NCBI GenBank assembly: GCA_028711215.1
Contig: JAQTSO010000004.1
Coordinates: 16,333 to 80,332 of the forward strand
From: Endomicrobiaceae bacterium
GTDB lineage: Bacteria > Elusimicrobiota > Endomicrobiia > Endomicrobiales > Endomicrobiaceae
Reading direction: 5' to 3'
Length of the DNA stretch: 64,000 bases
Position 1 is the stretch's first letter. The number at the start of each line of letters is the position of its first letter. Both the position numbers and the translations under genes were made by a program. The notes beneath the pieces are model-generated. The model searched no databases. It was not told the origin of the DNA and saw nothing but the letters and a program-made list of their open reading frames with translations. Below are positions 57,194 through 64,000 of the stretch, in pieces.

Positions 57194-58189
57194 CTAAGGA
57201 ATCGGTATTTCTGAAAATATCTGTTTAATAATATCATCTGATTTTAATGATTCAGCCTCTGCTTCATAAGTTGTTATTATTCTGTGTCTCAAAACATCCA
57301 ACCCTATTGCCTTTACATCTTCAGGTATTACAAAACCTCTGCCCTGCAAAAAAGCATAGGCTTTAGATGCAAGTGTTAAATTTATTGTTGCTCTCGGAGA
57401 AGACCCGATTGATATAAGAGGTTTTAAATTATCTAATCCGTATTTTTCCGGTTGTCTTGTGGCAAACACAATGTCAACTATATAATCTTTAACCTTTTGA
57501 TCAACATATACCTCATTTACCAATTCTTTAGCTTTTTGAATATCTTCCAAAGCTAAAACCGGTTTTGTTTTCATTTTTTTATTTTTAGTCATTCTGTCAA
57601 GAATAATTCTTTCTTCTTCAATATTGGGATAAACAACATTTAACTTTAACATAAATCTGTCAAGTTGTGCTTCCGGCAAAGCATAAGTTCCTTCCTGTTC
57701 TATCGGATTTTGGGTCGCCATAACTAAAAAAGGCGAAGGAAGTTGATATGTTGTATCACCAATCGTTACCTGTCTTTCTGCCATAGATTCAAGAAGAGCA
57801 CTTTGGACTTTTGCAGGAGCTCTGTTAATTTCATCTGCTAAAACAATGTTTGTAAATATCGGACCCTTTTTAACGGTAAAATCAGATTTCTGAGGATTAT
57901 ATATCATTGTTCCGATCAAATCAGCCGGTAATAAATCCGGTGTAAATTGTATTCTTTTAAAATCTGCCTGAATCGCATTGGCTAAAGAATTAACCGATAA
58001 CGTTTTTGCAAGACCGGGAACTCCTTCCAATAAAATATGCCCGTCAGCCAGTAATCCGATAAGCATTCTCTCTATTACATATTTTTGCCCGACCACAACA
58101 TTTGCTATTTCGTCCACAATTTTTTTTATTTCAAGTCCTTCTTTATGTATTTTCTCATCCAATTCTTCAACACTGATTTTATCTTCCAT
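57194..58189 (-). CDS. moxR: MoxR-family AAA+ ATPase
   Basis: A hexameric AAA+ chaperone-like ATPase for metal insertion or complex assembly, 331 residues. Walker A is GVPGLAKT, Walker B is VLADEINRAPAKVQSALLES, sensor 1 is VMATQNPIEQEGTYALPEAQ, and the lid has SIGSSPRATINL. The start at 58189 (ATG with GGAGG eight bases upstream) replaces a longer frame to 58210. It heads the MoxR-DUF58-Bat gene set, 25 bp after proA. Confidence 0.95.
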   Translation of the reverse strand: MEDKISVEELDEKIHKEGLEIKKIVDEIANVVVGQKYVIERMLIGLLADGHILLEGVPGLAKTLSVNSLANAIQADFKRIQFTPDLLPADLIGTMIYNPQKSDFTVKKGPIFTNIVLADEINRAPAKVQSALLESMAERQVTIGDTTYQLPSPFLVMATQNPIEQEGTYALPEAQLDRFMLKLNVVYPNIEEERIILDRMTKNKKMKTKPVLALEDIQKAKELVNEVYVDQKVKDYIVDIVFATRQPEKYGLDNLKPLISIGSSPRATINLTLASKAYAFLQGRGFVIPEDVKAIGLDVLRHRIITTYEAEAESLKSDDIIKQIFSEIPIP

Positions 58190-58214
58190 GTACCCCTCCA
58201 AAAAATACAATATT

Positions 58215-59480
58215 TTAATTTCTTATATGTCCGTTACCTCTGACTATAAACTTTGTGGTTGTCAATTCTCTTGCTCCCATTGCACCCCTGGCATGCAGTT
58301 TATTTGTTGCAATCCCAATTTCTGCTCCTATACCGAAAACACCACCGTCATGTAATCTTGTTGAAACATTATGAAATACAGCCGCACTGTCAACTTCTTT
58401 TATAAACTTTTCGGCTCTTTCTTTATTTTCGGTAATTATTGAATCAGAATGAGCTGACCCGTATCTGTTTATATGTAATATTGCATCTTCCAATGAATTT
58501 ACAACCTTAATTGAGATTATTAAAGACTGATATTCCATACTCCAATCTTCTTCTGTTGCGTCAATAACTGCAGGAACTATGGCTTTTGTCAAAGGACAAC
58601 CTCTTATTTCTGTCCCAAGTTCACTGTATTTACTGCAAAGTTTAGGTAACACTTTACCTGCAATATCTCTGTGTACTAATAATGTCTCGGTAGCATTACA
58701 TACGCCCGGTCTTTGGCATTTGGCATTTACTGCAACTTTTATTGCCATATCAATATTTGCTTCTTTGTCAATATAGGTATGACACAATCCTTTTCCGTGG
58801 GATAAAACAGGAATTGTTGAGTGTTTTTTTATAAAATTAATAAATTCTTCTCCGCCTCTTGGGATTAATAAATCTATAAATTTATCCAGCACTATTAATT
58901 CTGAAATAGCTGTTCTGTCGGTAATATCGATAAAAGAAATTGCCCCAACAGGCATTCCGCCGGCTTCTGCTGCCGTTGAAATTATTTTTGCTAAAATTTT
59001 ATTTGAATTGATTGCCTCAGAACCGCCTCTTAAAACTATTGCATTGCCCGATTTGATAGCCAATGCAGTGGCATCAACGGTTACATTTGGTCTTGATTCG
59101 TATATCATTGCTATAGTTCCGAGAGGAACTCTGATTTTTTGAATATTTAAACCGTCATTTAATGTTCTGCTTTCCAATATCTCTCCAACAGGATCCTGCT
59201 GATTTACAATATCTCTGATGCCTTTTATCATCTCTTTTATTCTTTTCTCTGAAAGCGTAAGCCTGTCTATCAATGTACTTGCAAATCCTTCCGATTTTGC
59301 AACATCAACATCAATTTTATTATGGAAAAGAATATCATCCATACTCTTTTCCAAACCGTATGCTATGGCTAAGAGAATGGCATTTTTCTGTTCGGAAGTT
59401 AACAAGCCGAGTTTCTGTGATGCAATTTTTGCCGACGAAACTTTTTGTAAAACTAAACTTCTGATTTCTTTATTTTCCAT
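58215..59480 (-). CDS. proA: Gamma-glutamyl phosphate reductase
   Basis: Second step of proline synthesis: reduces gamma-glutamyl phosphate to the semialdehyde with NADPH. The 421-residue enzyme has VPLGTIAMIYESRPNVTVDA, NAIVLRGGSEAINSN, the catalytic Cys in CQRPGVCNATETLLV, and FGIGAEIGIATNKLHARGAM. Length normal. No proB (glutamate 5-kinase) lies in the window. It starts one base after the aconitase stop. Confidence 0.96.
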   Translation of the reverse strand: MENKEIRSLVLQKVSSAKIASQKLGLLTSEQKNAILLAIAYGLEKSMDDILFHNKIDVDVAKSEGFASTLIDRLTLSEKRIKEMIKGIRDIVNQQDPVGEILESRTLNDGLNIQKIRVPLGTIAMIYESRPNVTVDATALAIKSGNAIVLRGGSEAINSNKILAKIISTAAEAGGMPVGAISFIDITDRTAISELIVLDKFIDLLIPRGGEEFINFIKKHSTIPVLSHGKGLCHTYIDKEANIDMAIKVAVNAKCQRPGVCNATETLLVHRDIAGKVLPKLCSKYSELGTEIRGCPLTKAIVPAVIDATEEDWSMEYQSLIISIKVVNSLEDAILHINRYGSAHSDSIITENKERAEKFIKEVDSAAVFHNVSTRLHDGGVFGIGAEIGIATNKLHARGAMGARELTTTKFIVRGNGHIRN

Positions 59481-59481
59481 T

Positions 59482-61401
59482 TTATTTTACACCCTCTTTT
59501 ATCCAGTTTAACAAACCTCCGGCAAAAATAATTTCCTTTTGTCTGCCGGTAAAATTATAATTCAGTTTTATGTTCTTGCCGGCGATTTTTATTGTTAAAT
59601 CTGTATTATTTTTAATCGCATTTTTTATATTTAAAAATTCTATTCTGTCACCCAATTTTATATTTTCATAATCACTAGGATTATGAAAAGTTAAAGGTAT
59701 AATTCCAAAATTAATTAAATTTGCCAAATGTATTCTTGCAAATGACTTTACCAAAACAATTTGAATGCCCAAATATCTCGGGGCAAGTGCTGCATGTTCT
59801 CTTGAAGAACCTTGCCCGTAATTATCCGCTCCTATTATTACTCCGCTTGAAACTGCTTTTGCTCTTGAAACAAAATCTTTATCAACACTGGCAAAAGTAT
59901 ATTCGGATATCGCAGGTAAATTAGACCTCAACGGAAGAATTTTTGCACCTGCCGGCAGTATATGATCGGTTGAAATATTATCACCTACTTTTAAAACAAC
60001 TTCTGCTTTTATTGTATCTTTAAGTTTCTCAAATATCGGCAACGGCTTTATATTCGGACCTCTGACTATTTCCACTTTTGAAGTATCTTTCATCGGCAAC
60101 TGAAAGTGATCATCGTTAACATAAAACTGTTCCGGTAATGTTATCTCAGGTTTATCAGAAAAATATTCCATCGGATCTGATATCTCACCGGATAAAGATG
60201 CCGCTAATGCCACTTCCGGTGAACAAAGATAAACCTGAGCATCTTTTGTACCGCTTCTTCCTTCGAAATTTCTGTTAAATGTTCTTAATGAAACTGCCTT
60301 TGTTTTAGGAGCCTGTCCCATACCTATGCAAGGACCACAAGCACATTCTAATATTCTTGCTCCTGCATCTATAATATTAAATAAATCACCTGAATTTGCA
60401 AGCATTGACATAACTTGTCTTGAACCCGGTGAAATGACTAAACTTGTATTTCTATTTATCTTTTTACCCTTTAAAACTTTAGCACATAACATCATATCTG
60501 CAAGCGATGAATTTGTACATGACCCGATTCCAACTTGGTCTACTTTAATGCCCTTTAACTCTTTAACTTTTTTAACATTGTCCGGACTGTGAGGCATTGC
60601 AATCAGCGGTTCTAAAGTATTTAGGTCTATTGTCATTTCTTCATCATATTTGGCATCTTGATCTGCACCCAATTCTACCCAAACATTTTCTCTTGACTGT
60701 TTTTTTAGAAAATCTTTTGTTATTTCATCAGACGGAAATATTGTAGTTGTCGCACCAAGCTCAGTTCCCATATTTGTTATTGTCGCTCTTTCAGGGACAG
60801 ATAAAGTTTTTACTCCCTCACCTGAGAATTCAAATATTTTTCCTCTGCCACCTTTGACAGAGAGTATTCTTAAAAGTTCAAGTATAATATCCTTAGCACT
60901 TACCCATGGTCTGAGTTTGCCAATTAAATTCACTCTGACAATCTTTGGCATTGTTATATAAAAAGGTTGTCCTGCCATAGCACATGCAACATCCAATCCG
61001 CCCGCCCCAAATGACAACATTCCAATTCCTCCGCCTGTCGGAGTGTGAGAATCCGAACCTATTAAAGTTTTACCCGGTATTCCAAATCTTTCAAGATGTA
61101 CCTGATGACAAATACCTGTGCCTGCAGGAGAAAAAACTATTCCGTATTTACTTGCTATTGTCTGTAAAAATTTATGATCGTCTGCATTTTCAAAACCCGA
61201 TTGAAGAGTATTGTGATCAATATAACTTACTGAAAGTTCTGTTTTAACTCTAGGAACACCCATGGCCTCAAATTGTAAATATGCCATTGTCCCTGTTGCA
61301 TCCTGAGTTAGTGTTTGATCTATTTTTAATCCTATCTCTGTACCTGCTTCCATTACACCGTTAACCAAATGTTGTTTAATAATTTTTTTCGATAAATTCA
61401 T
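59482..61401 (-). CDS. Aconitate hydratase (short AcnA/aconitase-A-like)
   Basis: A [4Fe-4S] dehydratase interconverting citrate and isocitrate. The 639 residues are the short form common in anaerobes. The Fe-S cysteines are in GSCTNSS and in ECACGPCIGMGQ; substrate motifs SDSHTPTGGGIGMLSFGAGG and the swivelling-domain VIIGADNYGQGSSREHAAL are present. The paralogue 3-isopropylmalate dehydratase splits these domains between subunits, so a fused protein favours aconitase, though homoaconitase-like use cannot be excluded. It is divergent from thrC. Confidence 0.9.
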   Translation of the reverse strand: MNLSKKIIKQHLVNGVMEAGTEIGLKIDQTLTQDATGTMAYLQFEAMGVPRVKTELSVSYIDHNTLQSGFENADDHKFLQTIASKYGIVFSPAGTGICHQVHLERFGIPGKTLIGSDSHTPTGGGIGMLSFGAGGLDVACAMAGQPFYITMPKIVRVNLIGKLRPWVSAKDIILELLRILSVKGGRGKIFEFSGEGVKTLSVPERATITNMGTELGATTTIFPSDEITKDFLKKQSRENVWVELGADQDAKYDEEMTIDLNTLEPLIAMPHSPDNVKKVKELKGIKVDQVGIGSCTNSSLADMMLCAKVLKGKKINRNTSLVISPGSRQVMSMLANSGDLFNIIDAGARILECACGPCIGMGQAPKTKAVSLRTFNRNFEGRSGTKDAQVYLCSPEVALAASLSGEISDPMEYFSDKPEITLPEQFYVNDDHFQLPMKDTSKVEIVRGPNIKPLPIFEKLKDTIKAEVVLKVGDNISTDHILPAGAKILPLRSNLPAISEYTFASVDKDFVSRAKAVSSGVIIGADNYGQGSSREHAALAPRYLGIQIVLVKSFARIHLANLINFGIIPLTFHNPSDYENIKLGDRIEFLNIKNAIKNNTDLTIKIAGKNIKLNYNFTGRQKEIIFAGGLLNWIKEGVK

Positions 61402-61504
61402 ATATCAATCCTCATTAAAATATTTTTTCTATTTTATCAAATTTAAAGATTTTTTTCATCTCAGCAAACAAATATAAATTACAATTTTTATTATACAAAC
61501 TTGT

Positions 61505-61533
61505 TTGACAGTTATGTGCTAAAAAGATAGAAT
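61505..61533 (+). promoter_or_regulatory. Promoter of thrC
   Basis: TTGACA, 17 bases, TAGAAT: a perfect -35, a five-of-six -10 and ideal spacing. The predicted start is about 27 nt before the thrC ATG at 61567. Confidence 0.85.
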
Positions 61534-61566
61534 TCTAAGACAAAAATTTATAAAAAAGGAAATTTT

Positions 61567-62628
61567 ATGTACACAGGATTAATAACAAAGTATAGTAAAT
61601 ATTTACCGGTCAGCGATAAAACTCCGGTAATCACATTACACGAAGGAAATACGCCTTTAATACCTGCGAGAAATTTAGCCGAAAAAATCGGTTTTCCGGG
61701 GACTATATATTTCAAATATGAAGGATTAAATCCAACCGGTTCTTTCAAAGACAGAGGCATGACAATGGCTGTTTCAAAAGCTGTTGAAGAAGGCAGTAAA
61801 GCTGTTATATGCGCCTCAACCGGAAACACATCGGCTTCAGCAGCCGCTTATGCAGCAAGAGCTGGAATAAAATGTGTAGTATTAATACCGGAAGGAAAAA
61901 TTGCTTTGGGTAAACTTTCACAAGCGGTTATGCATGGTGCAACAGTACTTGCAATTGACGGCAATTTCGATGTTGCATTGGAACTTGTAAAAGATTTAAG
62001 CAAAAATTATCCTTTAACTCTTGTTAATTCCGTTAATCCTTACAGAATAGAAGGTCAAAAAACAGGATCATTTGAAATTTGTGAAGCCCTTGAACAATCT
62101 CCCGATTATCAATTTATGCCCGTAGGCAATGCCGGAAATATAACTGCTTATTGGAAAGGATACAAAGAATACAACTCATTATTTCCTGAAAAATATAAAT
62201 TGCCAAAAATAATGGGGTTTCAGGCAGAGGGCTCAGCTCCTATAGTAAAAGGACATCCTATTGAGAAACCTGAAACACTTGCAACTGCTATCAGAATAGG
62301 CAATCCCGCTTCATGGAAAACTGCTGAAGAGGCCAGAGATGAATCAAAAGGTGTTATAGATATGGTGAGTGATGATGATATAATTGAAGCATATCAAATG
62401 ATTGCTTCTAACGAAGGTGTTTTTGCAGAACCGGCATCAGCTGCATCATTTGCAGGTCTTTTAAAATATACAAGACAAGGGTATTTTAAAAGTGAAAAAA
62501 ATCTAAAGGCAGTTTGTATTTTAACCGGACACGGATTAAAAGACCCGGACAGAGCCGTTATGTGTTCACAAAAACCTCATCAGGTTAAGGCAAATATGCA
62601 GGATATTATAAAAGCAATCGGATTCTAG
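61567..62628 (+). CDS. thrC: Threonine synthase
   Basis: Makes threonine from O-phosphohomoserine using pyridoxal phosphate. The 353 residues belong to the shorter fold type II class. The PLP lysine is in NPTGSFKDRGM, the phosphate cup is GNAGNITAYWKGYK, and STGNTSASAAAYAARAG and EPASAASFAGLLKY are conserved. AAGGAAATTTT precedes the ATG; the promoter at 61505-61533 drives it. DUF3467 and cinA follow on the same strand. Confidence 0.96.
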   Translation: MYTGLITKYSKYLPVSDKTPVITLHEGNTPLIPARNLAEKIGFPGTIYFKYEGLNPTGSFKDRGMTMAVSKAVEEGSKAVICASTGNTSASAAAYAARAGIKCVVLIPEGKIALGKLSQAVMHGATVLAIDGNFDVALELVKDLSKNYPLTLVNSVNPYRIEGQKTGSFEICEALEQSPDYQFMPVGNAGNITAYWKGYKEYNSLFPEKYKLPKIMGFQAEGSAPIVKGHPIEKPETLATAIRIGNPASWKTAEEARDESKGVIDMVSDDDIIEAYQMIASNEGVFAEPASAASFAGLLKYTRQGYFKSEKNLKAVCILTGHGLKDPDRAVMCSQKPHQVKANMQDIIKAIGF

Positions 62629-62636
62629 GGGGTCTT

Positions 62637-62933
62637 ATGGCAGAAGAACTAAAAAAACAAGAGATAAAAATTGAAATTGACGAACAAACTGCAAACGGTG
62701 CATATTCAAACTCGGCATTAATAGCACATTCAGAAACAGAATTTATTATAGATTTTATTTTTGTCCAACCTCAAAATGCTAAGGCAAAGGTAAGAAGCAG
62801 AATTCTTCTATCACCTTTACATGCGAAAAGGTTATCTGAAGCGCTCAAAGAAAACATCATGAAATATGAAATGAGATTCGGACAAGTAAAAAATCCGACA
62901 GCATCTCAAGAAAAATCTGAATTTTATAATTAA
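62637..62933 (+). CDS. DUF3467 protein
   Basis: A 98-residue cytoplasmic protein of the DUF3467 family. The core runs from YSNSALIAHSETEFIIDFIF to ARLSEAL-like KRLSEALKENIMKYEMRFG, with the KVRSRILLSPLHAKRL stretch. Its function is unknown. GGGGG of the thrC end serves as ribosome-binding site, and the gene starts 8 bp after thrC. Confidence 0.85.
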   Translation: MAEELKKQEIKIEIDEQTANGAYSNSALIAHSETEFIIDFIFVQPQNAKAKVRSRILLSPLHAKRLSEALKENIMKYEMRFGQVKNPTASQEKSEFYN

Positions 62934-62943
62934 CAGGTTTTAA

Positions 62944-64000
62944 ATGAAAATTGAACTTATTTGTACAGGTTCGGAATTATTGACCGGCAAACTAAATACC
63001 AATGCTTCGTTCATTGGGCAAAAATTGTCATTATTAGGTTTGGATTTATCATTAATAACAACAGTATCCGACAGAAAATCAGAATTTACAGAAACGTTAA
63101 AACTTGCAAAAGAAAGAAGCTCTGTAATTATTATTACGGGCGGACTCGGACCGACTTTTGACGATATAACTGTTGAAACTGTAGCAAAAGTTTTAGAATT
63201 AAAGACTTACAAAGATGAAAATGTCGTTAAATCAATATGTCAATTTTTTGAAAAAAGGGGACTTAAACCTTCACAAAACAATGAAAGACAATCTTATATT
63301 ATCCAAAATTCAAAAGTTTTAGAAAATAGATTTGGTACAGCTCCGGGACAGATGTTGCATTTTGAATATTTAAAACAGGACGGTAAAAAAATTAGAAAAA
63401 CAATATTTTTATTGCCGGGTCCTCCAAGAGAAATGCAGCCGATGTTTGAAGAAAATCTTTTGCCGTTTTTTAAAAGTTATCAAACAGTTATGAAAAAGGC
63501 TTTGATATTGCATGTTTGCGGAATGCCGGAATCACTGGTTGATGAAAAAATTCAACCGATCCTTGAAATGTATCGTGAAAATAAAGATGTTGAATTTGCA
63601 ATACTTGCACATCAATATATTATTACGGTAAAGGCATTTATCAAAGGTGAAGATGAGATGCTTATTGATGAAACTATAACAAATATAAAATGTGAGTTTG
63701 TAAATATTTTGGGCGAAAATATTTTTGGTTATGACAATGATACCGTTGAAAGTGTCGTACAAAAATTATTGATTGAAAATAAAAAAACAATTTCAATAGC
63801 TGAGTCTTGTACCGGAGGACTGATTACAAGTAAATTGATATCAATACCCGGCAGTTCTATATGCATAAAAGAAGGAGTTATTACATATTCCAACGAATCA
63901 AAAATCAGTCTGTTGGGTGTAAAAAAAGAAACTATTGATAAATTCGGAGCTGTAAGCGAACAAGTTGCAAGCGAAATGCTGGATGGAATACTAAATTTAT
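62944..64000 (+). CDS. cinA: CinA-family protein (partial, runs past the window end)
   Basis: The window holds the first 352 codons of about 410-420; no stop is reached. The N-terminal part is the MoCF-like domain (IELICTGSELLTGKLNTNAS, IITGGLGPTFDDITVETVAK, LLPGPPREMQPMFEENLLP), which in some members hydrolyses NMN or ADP-ribose-type compounds. The C-terminal PncC-like domain has begun (SIAESCTGGLITSKLISIPG), associated with NMN deamidase activity. It starts 10 bp after the DUF3467 stop. Confidence 0.94.
   Translation, partial: MKIELICTGSELLTGKLNTNASFIGQKLSLLGLDLSLITTVSDRKSEFTETLKLAKERSSVIIITGGLGPTFDDITVETVAKVLELKTYKDENVVKSICQFFEKRGLKPSQNNERQSYIIQNSKVLENRFGTAPGQMLHFEYLKQDGKKIRKTIFLLPGPPREMQPMFEENLLPFFKSYQTVMKKALILHVCGMPESLVDEKIQPILEMYRENKDVEFAILAHQYIITVKAFIKGEDEMLIDETITNIKCEFVNILGENIFGYDNDTVESVVQKLLIENKKTISIAESCTGGLITSKLISIPGSSICIKEGVITYSNESKISLLGVKKETIDKFGAVSEQVASEMLDGILNL

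Overview
The window is about 64 kb of AT-rich bacterial chromosome with very short intergenic gaps and long runs of genes on one strand. The cell was probably a Gram-negative (diderm) anaerobe: there is an outer-membrane-type beta-barrel protein, a lipoprotein, an exported flavodoxin, a SurA-N-like periplasmic protein and a complete Bat (von Willebrand/MoxR) operon. The gene content, low GC and operon style are compatible with an Elusimicrobiota (Endomicrobia-like) genome. That placement is an inference from general features, not a marker-gene result. I saw no tRNA or rRNA genes, CRISPR array, insertion sequence or prophage. Most of the window is ordinary core genome.

Layout. 1-2.5 kb: an outer-membrane protein gene followed by a 1.35 kb gene-free stretch with a GC-rich tRNA-like element and a T-rich tract. 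2.5-5.8 kb (-): glgP and a HAD phosphatase. 6.1-9.1 kb (+): a zinc-ribbon protein, tex and yajQ. 9.1-12.5 kb (-): rplM-rpsI and metK-ahcY. 12.9-17.1 kb (+): an accessory-looking cluster of a TPR/radical-SAM/SPASM-like protein, an exported flavodoxin and a GT-C-like membrane protein. 17.1-19.2 kb (+): an M23 peptidase, a bactofilin and a SurA-N-like protein, probably a cell-shape module. 19.2-20.3 kb (-): cutA, a DUF4321 protein and maf. 20.4-24.0 kb (+): an FMN riboswitch with terminator controlling ribD-ribE-ribBA-ribH. 24.0-27.4 kb: DUF2207 protein (+) converging on htpX and lemA (-).

27.4-40.0 kb (-) is one nearly unbroken run: atpBEFHAGDC, a YwqK-repeat lipoprotein, yebC, gmk, rpoZ, separate coaC and coaB, udg4 and priA. 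It is fed by two near-identical promoters that lie in a tandem duplication including the 3' end of dnaE. 40.3-61.4 kb (-): aconitase, proA, the MoxR-DUF58-BatA-BatB-BatC-BatD-BatE set, nadD, yqeK, an LCP/LytR_C-like protein, rsfS and dnaE. 61.5 kb to the end (+): thrC, a DUF3467 protein and cinA, which runs off the window.

Nine strong promoters of the TTGACA-N17-TATAAT class were found by eye, plus a weaker tenth and eleventh, and they resolve several start codons. The most unusual items are a BatC homologue of about 1455 residues that is almost entirely coiled coil, the duplicated atp promoter/dnaE 3' end, a tRNA-like GC island at 1371-1428, a delta subunit of ATP synthase lacking its N-terminal domain, and the radical-SAM/exported-flavodoxin cluster.
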